In this document: positions 17,743 to 25,622 of the stretch, piece by piece
Layout of the letters: each line of letters opens with the position of its first letter
How positions within the stretch are numbered: the first letter of the stretch is position 1
Assembly: GCA_964563855.1 (NCBI GenBank)
Contig: CAZLYU010000012.1
Span: forward strand, 1 to 64,000
From: JAFGRR01 sp964563855
Lineage (GTDB): Bacteria > Planctomycetota > Phycisphaerae > UBA1845 > Fen-1342
Direction: 5' to 3'
DNA: 64,000 bases
Notes under the pieces: model-generated
What the model was told of the DNA's origin: nothing
The model's database searches: none
What the model saw: only the letters and a program-made list of their open reading frames with translations
Made by a program: the position numbers and the translations under genes

Positions 17743-18042
17743 CTAGTCGTCATGAGTGCTGCGCGTCGAACTCACCAAGTCGAGCCCGAGCAGAACCCGC
17801 TCGCGATCGGAAAGGTCGCCGATCATCCTCCGCAGCGGCGGCGGCAGCGATTTGATGAGGGTTGGGGTTGCGAAAATCTTCTCGTCTTCGGCGAGTTGTG
17901 GTCGTTCGAGCACATCGACGACCTCGAGTTCGTATCGCCCGGCGAGTTCTTCGTCGCAGATGGTTTGCACCATGTTGATCGCCGCTTGTGCAGCGGGTGG
18001 ACGACCCGTCACATAGAGGCGCAGGACGTACTCAGCCATCAT
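17743..18042 (-). CDS. kaiB: Circadian clock protein KaiB (canonical)
   Basis: 99 residues, the usual KaiB length. It reads VLRLYVTGRPPAAQAAINMV, RYELEVVDVLERPQLAEDEK, IFATPTLIKSLPPPLRRMIG and DLSDRERVLLGLDLV, all diagnostic KaiB blocks. In cyanobacteria KaiB switches fold and binds the KaiC CI ring, sequestering KaiA. The gene overlaps the 3' end of the upstream KaiA-like gene by 11 bases and is followed by kaiC, so the three are very likely one transcript. The second Met, one codon later, is an alternative start. Confidence 0.96.
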   Translation of the reverse strand: MMAEYVLRLYVTGRPPAAQAAINMVQTICDEELAGRYELEVVDVLERPQLAEDEKIFATPTLIKSLPPPLRRMIGDLSDRERVLLGLDLVSSTRSTHDD

Positions 18043-19195
18043 TGGTCTCCTGACGCGATGTCGGCCTCACGTCGCGACGCGAACGCACCGCTCTGCTGCG
18101 GTAGAAACTGACGAGCTTCCCCATCAGATCGAGGCATAGCAGACGTCCTTCAGCGAAAAACGCTTCGCTGCGCTGCGGTTCGGAATTGGTCGTGCACTCG
18201 CGGGTCGCGTAGATGTGCAAATCGATCAGGTCGCGCGGCGACGCGCGCAACGCCCCGAGTTGCGACGCCAACGCCGTCACCGGCTCGGTCAGGTCCACTT
18301 CGTCGCCGAACATGCGGCGATCGAGCATGGCGCCCAGCAGCGCTTTGTAGCTTTCGCAAAGCGTCGCGAAGTGCGTTGGAACGGAGTCGCGGATGGGGGC
18401 GGCGTCAAACGCCCGCGCGGTCACCGGGGCCTGCTCCATCAGGCCGAGCGACTCGAGCAGCCGCAGTTCGTTCATCAGCTTGTCAACGTGCCGCAAGAAG
18501 ACGTACCGCGCGGGTTTGCCTTCCCACACGCCGTCAACCACGCGGTACTCGACCTCCATCTCCTGCGCCCGGCTGCGCATCGGTCGTACGACTTTCACGA
18601 TGCCGTGCTCGCCGGTGACGGGTTGACCGAAGCATTCGCGCGCTTCGAGGCCGACGGCCTCGCCCATCAGCTTGCGGGCGGCGCTGTTCATGAAGCAGAC
18701 GGTGTTCGCCGCGGTGAGCGCCAGGATGCCGTCGGGGTGCGATTCGAGGAGGCCGTCGAGGCTTTCCAGGTGACGCCGATGCAGCATGGCCGAGGCGATC
18801 GCCAGCATGAGCGAGCCCTTATCGACGTCGGATTGCGGCATGACCTGAAACGCGCCGCGTTCGAGATGTCCGACGCCGTCGCTCGAGTCGTCGATGATTG
18901 CGAGCACAGGTCGAACGGCGTGCTGATAGAGGCGATCCAGGGAGTCGGGGTCGGACTGGGTGACGCCGACCAGGATGGCGTCGCACGGACCCTGTTGCAC
19001 CGGCCACTGCGCGTCGGTGATCGATGGAGCAGATTGCGTATCGATCATCGGCTCGTGTGCCAGGTAGTTTGCGACGGCGCGCTCGGCGAGTTCGCCGACC
19101 ACCAGCAGGGTAATGCGTCGTTCATCCGCGACGAGCCGCAGAGGCATACCGTTGCTCGCTTGACGTTCGGGGGCCAGCGTGTTGATCACACTCAC
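18032..19195 (-). CDS. KaiA-like protein: pseudo-receiver, PAS and KaiA-C-like helical domain
   Basis: 387 residues from a GTG at 19195 with GAGGA seven bases upstream; a longer frame from 19246 lacks a good site. Residues ~25-140 look like a receiver that has lost its acceptor Asp (CDAILVGVTQ) and Lys. Residues ~145-245 are a PAS domain (LESHPDGILALTAANTVCFM). Residues ~275-366 are all-helical, with SYKALLGAML, SPRDLIDLHIYATRE and RLLCLDLMGKLVSFYR, in the order of the KaiA C-terminal bundle (Tyr-Arg helix, P-V-EIHMEL, YRLTLIDVIAHLCEMYR). KaiA itself is pseudo-receiver plus this bundle. The gene heads the kaiB-kaiC cluster and overlaps kaiB by 11 bases. Homology to KaiA is inferred by eye; no search was run. 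Confidence 0.7.
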   Translation of the reverse strand: MSVINTLAPERQASNGMPLRLVADERRITLLVVGELAERAVANYLAHEPMIDTQSAPSITDAQWPVQQGPCDAILVGVTQSDPDSLDRLYQHAVRPVLAIIDDSSDGVGHLERGAFQVMPQSDVDKGSLMLAIASAMLHRRHLESLDGLLESHPDGILALTAANTVCFMNSAARKLMGEAVGLEARECFGQPVTGEHGIVKVVRPMRSRAQEMEVEYRVVDGVWEGKPARYVFLRHVDKLMNELRLLESLGLMEQAPVTARAFDAAPIRDSVPTHFATLCESYKALLGAMLDRRMFGDEVDLTEPVTALASQLGALRASPRDLIDLHIYATRECTTNSEPQRSEAFFAEGRLLCLDLMGKLVSFYRSRAVRSRRDVRPTSRQETNDG

Positions 19196-19345
19196 AGCCT
19201 GTCCTCGCCTGAGCATACTCCACGCGTGACGTAATTCCCCGCACACGTGGTCGGAATTGTACCGGGCTTAGCCGAAACAAGTAGCCAAAAATCCGGAAAA
19301 TTTCGACTGCTGCCAGGCCGCGATTCGTGCAATACACTCGCCCCC

Positions 19346-20983
19346 GTGAAGATCGCACTTGTTCAGCTCAACCCAACCGTCGCCGCCGTTGCTCACAACG
19401 TCGACAAAATGACCGCGGCGGCGAGCGACGCGATTCAGGCGGGGGCCGACCTGCTCGTGTTTCCCGAGCAGGCGATTCTGGGCTATCCCGCGAAAGATCT
19501 GTTACTGCGACGTGATGTCATCGCGGCGAACCTGAACGCCTTGAACGATTTCGCGGCCGGCCTTCCCGGAACCGTCGCCGCGATCGTCGGGTTCGCAGAG
19601 CCCAATACCGCAGCGTCCGGCCGGCCACTCAGCAATGCGGCGGCGTTCATTGCGAACGGCGTGGTCCAGACGGTCTACAGGAAGCGCCTGCTGCCGACTT
19701 ACGACGTCTTCGACGAGTCGCGCTACTTCCAACCCGCCGGCCCGCAGCCGCTCATCACGCTGGGGAAGCAGCGTCTCGGCGTCTCGATCTGCGAAGACCT
19801 GCTTGCGGAGCGAATGGATGGCAAGCCGCTGTACGACGTGGACCCACTGGCCGAGCAGGTCGCCGCCGGTGCGGATCTGCTGATCAACATCTCCGCGTCG
19901 CCTTTCGTGATCGGCAAGCAGCGCTGGCGTGAGGCGCTCATGTGTTCATACGCGCGGCGACTAGGGCGCTCGATCTGCTACGTGAACCAGGTCGGCGGCA
20001 ACGATGAGTTGCTGTTTGACGGTGCGAGTTGCGTGGTGAATGCAGCTGGCGAGGTGTGCGCGCGGGCCGTCTCGTTTGCCGAGGATGTGCTTGTCGTCGA
20101 TCTCGAGCACCTCGATACGCCGCCGCAACACGAACATCTCGTCGGACCGGCGTGCATCCGTGCGGCGCTGGTGATGGGGCTGCGCGACTATGTGCGCAAG
20201 TGCGGATTTGAGCGGGTGGTGGTCGGTTTGTCCGGCGGCATCGACTCCGCCGTGACTGCCGCGATCGCCGCGGAAGCACTCGGAGCGGGGCAGGTTCATG
20301 GGGTCGCGATGCCCAGTCGGTTCAGCAGCGACCACAGCGTGGCTGACGCGCGGCGCCTGGCGCAGAATCTGGGTATTGCGTTTTCAATCATTCCCATCGA
20401 GCCGATGCATGCCGCGTTTGAGGCGCAGTTATGCGAGACGTTCGCCGACAGCGAGCCGGGCATCGCGGAAGAGAACATTCAGGCCCGTTGCCGCGGCGTG
20501 ACGCTGATGGCGCTGTCGAACAAGTTTGGGGGGCTCGTGCTGAGCACGGGCAACAAGAGCGAACTCGCGGTCGGATACACGACGCTGTACGGCGACATGG
20601 CCGGCGGGTTGGCGCTCATCAGCGACGTTCCGAAAACGATGGTGTACGCGCTTGCCGAAGCGATCAATCGCAGCGCTGGCGCCGAGCTGATCCCGCGCAA
20701 CACGATCGAGAAGCCGCCGTCGGCCGAGCTGAAGCCGGATCAGACCGACCAGGACACCCTGCCGTCGTACGACGTGCTGGATGCGATTTTGGAGCGTTAC
20801 GAAGAGCGTCTGATGTCGGTCGACGAGATCGTCGCCGATGGGTTTGACCGCGCGACTGTCGAGCAGATGACGCGGCTCATCGCGCGGAGCGAGTACAAGC
20901 GTCAACAGGCCGCCCCGGGTCTCAAGATCACCAGCAAGGCCTTCGGATTCGGCCGGCGCATGCCGATTGCGGCCCAGCGCTAG
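19346..20983 (+). CDS. nadE: Glutamine-dependent NAD+ synthetase
   Basis: 545 residues; makes NAD+ from deamido-NAD+, ATP and glutamine. The N-terminal nitrilase-type glutaminase has the Glu-Lys-Cys triad: Glu41 in VFPEQAIL, Lys in VYRKRLLPTYDVF, Cys in GVSICEDLL. The C-terminal synthetase has P-loop VGLSGGIDSAV (~290), NKSELAVGYTTLYGD and PPSAELKPDQTDQD. The start is a GTG at 19346 where family homology begins (VKIALVQLNPT); the upstream in-frame stretch is not conserved-looking. It is divergent from the kai cluster, with 150 bases between. Confidence 0.95.
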   Translation: MKIALVQLNPTVAAVAHNVDKMTAAASDAIQAGADLLVFPEQAILGYPAKDLLLRRDVIAANLNALNDFAAGLPGTVAAIVGFAEPNTAASGRPLSNAAAFIANGVVQTVYRKRLLPTYDVFDESRYFQPAGPQPLITLGKQRLGVSICEDLLAERMDGKPLYDVDPLAEQVAAGADLLINISASPFVIGKQRWREALMCSYARRLGRSICYVNQVGGNDELLFDGASCVVNAAGEVCARAVSFAEDVLVVDLEHLDTPPQHEHLVGPACIRAALVMGLRDYVRKCGFERVVVGLSGGIDSAVTAAIAAEALGAGQVHGVAMPSRFSSDHSVADARRLAQNLGIAFSIIPIEPMHAAFEAQLCETFADSEPGIAEENIQARCRGVTLMALSNKFGGLVLSTGNKSELAVGYTTLYGDMAGGLALISDVPKTMVYALAEAINRSAGAELIPRNTIEKPPSAELKPDQTDQDTLPSYDVLDAILERYEERLMSVDEIVADGFDRATVEQMTRLIARSEYKRQQAAPGLKITSKAFGFGRRMPIAAQR

Positions 20984-20998
20984 CGGCGTGCGAAACAG

Positions 20999-21181
20999 CT
21001 AGGCCGCGTTCGCTGCCTGAAAGAACCCCTGAATGAGCGCGCCGAGCAGGCTCGTGCTGACCGTGATAATGCCGTCTTCGACGATGGCGCGGGTGGTCGG
21101 GTCGCACCCGCCGAGAAAGAGCAATCCGGTGGCGGTGAGCGCGGCGGCGCGTCGGGCGATAAGCGATCTGAACGGCTGCAT
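20999..21181 (-). CDS. Very small lipoprotein, unknown function
   Basis: 60 residues from an ATG at 21181 with GGGAG six bases upstream. The N-terminus MQPFRSLIARRAAALTATGL has Arg residues and a hydrophobic core ending in lipobox LGGC (Cys26), so a mature peptide of about 35 residues would be lipidated. The mature part (DPTTRAIVEDGIITVSTSLL then GALIQGFFQ) is weakly amphipathic. Its partner and function are unknown. It is convergent with nadE, 16 bases from the nadE stop. Confidence 0.65.
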   Translation of the reverse strand: MQPFRSLIARRAAALTATGLLFLGGCDPTTRAIVEDGIITVSTSLLGALIQGFFQAANAA

Positions 21182-21391
21182 GAACAACTCCCAATCGATC
21201 GAGGGCGGCATCATCGTAACCGCGGTTATGGTCCCGCCGCGGCGCAGGATCCTCTAAAAACTTTGCTGGCCGCGGTGCAACGTTCTATGCGCGCCGCTGG
21301 CCTGGGGGTGCACCGCGAGCGATATGTTATTGACAGGCAGCGGCCGCTGGCTTTTGCCAGGAAAAGGGTCAAACGTCACCGTAGCGTTAGC

Positions 21392-21397
21392 TATACT
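21392..21397 (+). promoter_or_regulatory. Probable -10 element for the structured RNA
   Basis: TATACT matches the sigma-70 -10 consensus at five of six positions. It lies about eight bases before the start of the structured, non-coding stretch. The best -35 candidate (GTCAAA, 18 bases upstream) is weak. Confidence 0.4.
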
Positions 21398-21403
21398 TAA
21401 CGT

Positions 21404-21622
21404 GCACGCGGGAGCGTGCCGAAGTGGTTAGCTAGACCTCTGTGGTGTGCGACCCGGGAGCGATCGTTTGCTCGAACCTTTAGGCTGAACCAGGGAGGCT
21501 GACCGATTGCGATTTTCCGGCGGAGGCGCCTCGAGCGTTGGGTCGGAAACGCCGGCTGCCACCCACCTGTTAAAGGGGTTCAGCAAACTGCTCCCACCGG
21601 CATCGACGGAGGTTATCTTTCA
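21404..21622 (+). ncRNA. Structured non-coding RNA, possibly 6S RNA (ssrS)
   Basis: About 220 bases without a credible gene, between a TATACT -10 and a strong terminator. GCTGAACC (21484-21491) pairs perfectly with GGTTCAGC (21577-21584); inside lie CAGG/CCTG and CCGGCG/CGCCGG pairings, giving a long rod-like hairpin. A small hairpin GAGCGA-TCGT-TTGCTC sits on the 5' side. TGTGGTGTGCGAC near 21441 and CACCGGCATCGACGGAGG near the 3' end recall 6S RNA motifs (the GGTGTTCG region and 3' CGGCATC-GGAG). The 6S assignment rests on pattern memory and rod shape, not a covariance search. SRP RNA, tmRNA and RNase P hallmarks are absent. Confidence 0.42.
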
Positions 21623-21623
21623 G

Positions 21624-21666
21624 GCGAGCGGCGGCCCTTTCACGGGGCGCCGCTCGCTTGTTGTTT
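21624..21666 (+). terminator. Strong intrinsic terminator after the structured RNA
   Basis: GCGAGCGGCG (21624-21633) pairs perfectly with CGCCGCTCGC (21648-21657), with CCC/GGG extending the stem around a short loop, followed by TTGTTGTTT. Confidence 0.85.
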
Positions 21667-21726
21667 CAGCACCGTCCAGCGCTCGAGGCACGCGCGGCCG
21701 ACTACCATGTGGGCCGGAGACGTTCA

Positions 21727-22503
21727 ATGTCCGCGCCCGCAACTGATCAGTCGCGAAACACGCAGGCCCCCGCCTGGACGGCGGAGCGGCTGAGCAATCC
21801 GCACGCCGCCCCCGACAAGGCCGACCGCGTGCGGGCGATGTTCAACGCCATCGCGCCGAGCTATGAGCGCGTGAATCGCTTCGCAACGTTCGGCATGGAC
21901 GCGTCGTGGCGCAGTGCGACCGTGCGCATGGCTGCGCCCCAGCCCGGCGAAATCGTCGTCGACCTCTGCTGCGGCACCGGCGACATGTTGCGAACGTTCG
22001 CCGCCCATCAGCCGCAACTCGCGCGCCTCGTTGGCGTCGACTTTGCGCGCGAAATGCTCGACCGAGGCGACTATCGCCACGTGCCGCAGGCAGTGGAGCT
22101 CATCGAAGCCGACGCCACTCAGACCACACTGCCCGACGCGGCGGCGGATGTGGTGAGCTGCGCGTTTGGCGTGCGCAATTTCCAAAGCCTGCAGGCGGGA
22201 TTGAGCGAAATGCGGCGGCTGCTGCGCCCCGGCGGTCGCGCGGTGATCCTCGAGTTCGCCACGCCCCAGAACCCGGTGCTACGGTTTGGGTACAACACGT
22301 ACTGCAACGTGGTGTTGCCGCGTCTCGGGCGATGGATCGGCCGTGATCGCAGCGGCGCGTACGACTACCTGCCGCGCTCGATCCAGACCTTCGAGACCCG
22401 CGCGTCGATGACGCGGCGACTTAGTGACGCCGGGTTTGACGCAGTGACGTCGCGCGGGCTCAACTTTGGCGGGGTCGTGATTTATCGCGCCGACGTCTCC
22501 TGA
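21727..22503 (+). CDS. menG: Demethylmenaquinone methyltransferase (MenG/UbiE)
   Basis: 258 residues; SAM-dependent C-methylation of the quinone ring. It has RVRAMFNAIAPSYERVNR at the N-terminus, the SAM-binding VDLCCGTGDML (about 81-91), and the UbiE signatures SCAFGVRNFQ and RPGGRAVILEFA. The ATG at 21727 is used; upstream codons overlap the terminator region and are not family-like. Menaquinone rather than ubiquinone is inferred from the Planctomycetota context. It lies 60 bases after the RNA terminator. Confidence 0.93.
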   Translation: MSAPATDQSRNTQAPAWTAERLSNPHAAPDKADRVRAMFNAIAPSYERVNRFATFGMDASWRSATVRMAAPQPGEIVVDLCCGTGDMLRTFAAHQPQLARLVGVDFAREMLDRGDYRHVPQAVELIEADATQTTLPDAAADVVSCAFGVRNFQSLQAGLSEMRRLLRPGGRAVILEFATPQNPVLRFGYNTYCNVVLPRLGRWIGRDRSGAYDYLPRSIQTFETRASMTRRLSDAGFDAVTSRGLNFGGVVIYRADVS

Positions 22504-22543
22504 GTCGCCAATTCCCGCCAAGCTACACGCGCGAGGACGATGT

Positions 22544-23695
22544 ATGCCGATCACACGCTGGCTCGGACTGCTGGGGATAGCGGTTGCCGTGCACGCGGCG
22601 CCGGAGATGCGTACGGTCGAAACCGAGCACTACATTCTGCACACGGCGCAGGGTCCCGCTGATGTACGCGAAGCGGTCTTACGCACGGACGTGCTCTACG
22701 ACACGTTTCGCAGCTACTTCGGCGAGTTCGACGACCGGGCGTCAACCAAGCAGCCGATCTATATCTTCACGACGCACGCCGCCTACAGCGAGGCGACGGG
22801 CGTGCGGGAAAGCTCCGGGCTCTACAACGGTGCGGCGCTGTACGTCTCTTCCGAGCATCGTGCGGGCGAGCGCACCTGGCGCACCGTGCAGCACGAGGCG
22901 TTTCATCAGTTTGCGCACCGCGTGATTCGTGCGCGCATGCCGGTCTGGGTGAACGAGGGCCTGGCCGAATACTTCGAGCGCGGCCTATTCACCGGCGACG
23001 CATACGTGTTCGGTGTGGTGACGGAGGAAGAACGCCGCGAAGTGGCCCGACGAATCAACGCGCGGCAGTTCAAGCCGCTGAGCGAACTCATGTCGCTGAC
23101 CAACGCCGAGTGGTGGGACGATTTGAGCGTCAACTACCGCGCCGGGCGCAACTATCAGCAGGCGTGGTCGGTCGTTTACTTCTTGCTGCACTATGACCGC
23201 GGCCGCTACGCGCAGGCGTTTCGCGACGTGCTGAGCAAGGTGGGGCGCGGCGTGGCGTGGGATAGCGCGTGGAACGCGCACTTTTCAGATCGCTCGGGCG
23301 TGCTGGATCGCGAGTACGCCGCGTTTTGGGAGCAGATGCCGCGCAATCCGGCGCAAGCGAAGGAAATCGAGGCGCTGACGCGGACGTTTTTGAACTTCGC
23401 CGCCCGCAGCGTGCTCGCCGGCGAAACGCCGCGGTCGATGGGTCGCTTGCTACGCGCGGCGCGGCGCGGCGACCTGGAGCAGCCGGACGAGCTGTGGCTG
23501 CCGCCTTCGCTCGCGATGGAGGCGGCGCAGGAGGCGAACCGTCTCGGCGACTGGGAGCTCGACATCGATGGCGACCGCGGGACGATCCGCGCGCGCACGC
23601 GTGACGGCGTGTCGGCGGTTGGCGAGTTTCGCCTGCAAAATGGCGCGATTGCGGAGGTGAGCGTCGAGACGACGGAAGGGCGCCGGCGACGCTAA
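22544..23695 (+). CDS. DUF1570-type secreted gluzincin metallopeptidase
   Basis: 383 residues with a short signal peptide (about 1-19, cleavage near HAAPE). The zinc motif HEAFH (in VQHEAFHQFAHRV, about 118-122) is followed by NEGLAEYFE, whose Glu would be the third ligand, as in gluzincins. RRINARQFKPLSELM and QAWSVVYFLLHY are typical of DUF1570 proteins, common in Planctomycetota with unknown substrates. The stop overlaps the convergent glycosidase-like gene by four bases. It begins 40 bases after menG but need not be functionally linked. Confidence 0.85.
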   Translation: MPITRWLGLLGIAVAVHAAPEMRTVETEHYILHTAQGPADVREAVLRTDVLYDTFRSYFGEFDDRASTKQPIYIFTTHAAYSEATGVRESSGLYNGAALYVSSEHRAGERTWRTVQHEAFHQFAHRVIRARMPVWVNEGLAEYFERGLFTGDAYVFGVVTEEERREVARRINARQFKPLSELMSLTNAEWWDDLSVNYRAGRNYQQAWSVVYFLLHYDRGRYAQAFRDVLSKVGRGVAWDSAWNAHFSDRSGVLDREYAAFWEQMPRNPAQAKEIEALTRTFLNFAARSVLAGETPRSMGRLLRAARRGDLEQPDELWLPPSLAMEAAQEANRLGDWELDIDGDRGTIRARTRDGVSAVGEFRLQNGAIAEVSVETTEGRRRR

Positions 23696-24861
23696 GCGCT
23701 CTCGCAGCGGGCGGCCCGCTCCATGCCGGTCGTGCGACCGTCAGCCGGCCCCAGTTCATTCAGGAAGACTTGCCAGGCCGGCTTCGCGGTTCCGCGCTCA
23801 TCCACGAGACCCAGTTCGCAGAAGTACGCGCTCAGTCGTTTTGCGACGTCAGGCGGCAGGTCGTCCAGCTCATCGCCAATCAGCGCGGCTTGCACGATGG
23901 CGCAGGTGGCTGCGTCGAAGTCCTGGAACGTGAACACTGACACGAAGCGGACGTTCTCCGTGGCGCGAATTTCCTCAAACAGCAACGCAAATGCGCGCTG
24001 CTGCCACGCGACGTCGGCGCCCATCTCCGCGGCGCTCGGGCAGGTCAACTCTTGAATGACGATCGGTGCGTCGCCGTACGCCGCAAGCGCGGTGCGAAAT
24101 TCCTCGCGCACGCGGTTGAGCGGCGTGACGTGGAAGTCGGGCTCGATCGGTCCCCAGTTGAACGGCACAACGTCGCAGACCGCGCGCATTGCAGTGAACG
24201 TGGGCGTCTGATGGCGTACGGCGGCGCCGGTGAGCGTCACTCCGACCGCCAGGTCTGGCGCGAGCCGCCGCACGCGGTCGCGAGCGGCGGCGACGAAGTG
24301 GACATAGGCGTCGAGCTCGTCGCTGAACACATTGTCGGTGCGGGCGTCGATTTCGTTGCCCAGCCCGAGATAGAAGCCGCCATGCGCCGCCACGATCGGG
24401 ACCACCTGGTCGAGCAGCATTCCAAAGCGACTAATGACTTCTGGATCGTCGAGCGGCAGGGTGAGGCCGCCGGCGCCGTCTGCAAATGGGGCCGGCACGT
24501 TGTAGGCCTCGATGTCTCCGACCGTGATGTTGACGAAGGGTTGCACACCGAGCTGTTGGAGTCCGCCGAGCGTCTCGGTGAAGGTGTCGAGCGTGTAGCG
24601 TCCGCGACTGGCTTCGAGGTCGGCCCAATCGACGTAGTAGGTAAAGCCGCTCAAGCCGCGGCGTACGGCGTTGTCGAGCAGCGCGCGCTCCGCCGAGCCC
24701 AGCGCCGGCAACGTGGCGGCGCCATAGCGCGTTGTGCCGTAGTTCGTTCCGGGCGGCAGGAGCGGGAGATTGGCGGCGGGAGTGGGCGGTGGTTCGCACG
24801 TCGGCCCGAGCCCCATCGTCATCACCCCGGCCAGCACAAACAGCGGCATGAATGTACGCAT
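23692..24861 (-). CDS. Exported TIM-barrel glycosidase-like protein (GH-A clan)
   Basis: 389 residues. The hydrophobic N-terminus ends GLGPTCEPPP, so either a signal peptide or an atypical lipobox (GPTC). The body looks like a GH-A (beta/alpha)8 barrel: FTYYVDWADLEASRGRY, GVQPFVNITVGDIEAYN, the acid/base candidate Glu in LGLGNEID and the nucleophile candidate Glu in PIVIQELTCPS. The exact GH family (GH39, GH53 or similar) and substrate cannot be named. The ATG at 24861 has AGGAG seven bases upstream. It is convergent with the DUF1570 gene, overlapping by four bases. Confidence 0.72.
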   Translation of the reverse strand: MRTFMPLFVLAGVMTMGLGPTCEPPPTPAANLPLLPPGTNYGTTRYGAATLPALGSAERALLDNAVRRGLSGFTYYVDWADLEASRGRYTLDTFTETLGGLQQLGVQPFVNITVGDIEAYNVPAPFADGAGGLTLPLDDPEVISRFGMLLDQVVPIVAAHGGFYLGLGNEIDARTDNVFSDELDAYVHFVAAARDRVRRLAPDLAVGVTLTGAAVRHQTPTFTAMRAVCDVVPFNWGPIEPDFHVTPLNRVREEFRTALAAYGDAPIVIQELTCPSAAEMGADVAWQQRAFALLFEEIRATENVRFVSVFTFQDFDAATCAIVQAALIGDELDDLPPDVAKRLSAYFCELGLVDERGTAKPAWQVFLNELGPADGRTTGMERAARCESA

Positions 24862-25043
24862 CACCCGGCTCCTGTTCAGATGCTCCGCGTCAGACTTCCT
24901 CGTGTTGTTCCGCCGCCGCGCGTCGATATTTGCTGTCGGATTGTGTACCGCGTGATTTCAATCGGAGTGGAACGCCGCGTCTGCAGAGTCGTCCGGGGTG
25001 AAAGCGGTTGCCCGAAACCACGCTAAACGCTGACAATCACGTC

Positions 25044-25622
25044 ATGTCCACGAGCGATCGCGACACCGTTGCCGACCTGCTGCGACAAGTGACGGATGGT
25101 CCGCACCGGGAGATGGATGCGCTGGTCCCGCTGGTGTATGACGAGCTCCACCGCATCGCGGCCAACTATTTTCGCAAGGAGCGTCCGGGGCACACGTTGC
25201 AACCGACCGCGCTCGTGCATGAGGCCTATCTGCGCCTGATCGATCAGTCGCGCGTCGATTGGCGCGGCCGGACGCACTTTCTCGCCGTCTGCGCGCAATC
25301 GATGCGCCGCGTGCTGGTCGATCACGCGCGGGGCGCCGGTCGACAGAAGCGCGGCGGCGATGTCGCGCCCGTGTCGCTGCAGGTGGTGGGCGAGCCGGTG
25401 GATGTCGCGACCGCCGACGTGATCGTCATCCACGACCTGATCGAGCAACTTGCGGGTTTGGACCCACGGGCTGCGAAGGTGGTCGAGCTGCGGCTGTTTG
25501 GCGGGCTCAATGTAGACGAGGTCGCGAGCGTCCTCGACGTGTCGAAGCGCTCGATTGAGGGGGACTGGACGCACGCCAAAGCGTGGCTGCGCCAGCAACT
25601 TGCCGACCGAGGCCAGACGTGA
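25044..25622 (+). CDS. ECF-type RNA polymerase sigma factor (TIGR02999-like)
   Basis: 192 residues. Region 2 reads MDALVPLVYDELHRIAANYF and HTLQPTALVHEAYLRLI, with WRGRTHFLAVCAQSMRRVLV and DHARGAGRQKRGGD, the pattern of the planctomycete/verrucomicrobial ECF group annotated TIGR02999. Region 4 reads KVVELRLFGGLNVDEVASVL and KRSIEGDWTHAKAWLRQQL. No anti-sigma gene adjoins; instead its stop overlaps the GTG of a Ser/Thr kinase gene, as is common for this group, which suggests kinase-linked control. The start is uncertain; a TTG at 25008 would add 12 residues. Confidence 0.92.
   Translation: MSTSDRDTVADLLRQVTDGPHREMDALVPLVYDELHRIAANYFRKERPGHTLQPTALVHEAYLRLIDQSRVDWRGRTHFLAVCAQSMRRVLVDHARGAGRQKRGGDVAPVSLQVVGEPVDVATADVIVIHDLIEQLAGLDPRAAKVVELRLFGGLNVDEVASVLDVSKRSIEGDWTHAKAWLRQQLADRGQT

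Noticed and set aside
16454..17746. 430-residue frame antisense to kaiC
   Set aside because: Composition is typical of a high-GC shadow frame and the sense strand has an unmistakable KaiC.
21408..21500. tRNA-Ser/Leu-like beginning (GGGAGCGTGCCGAAGTGGTTAGC)
   Set aside because: No anticodon stem, T-arm (GGTTCGAATCC-like) or acceptor closure follows; the stretch folds better as part of a longer RNA.
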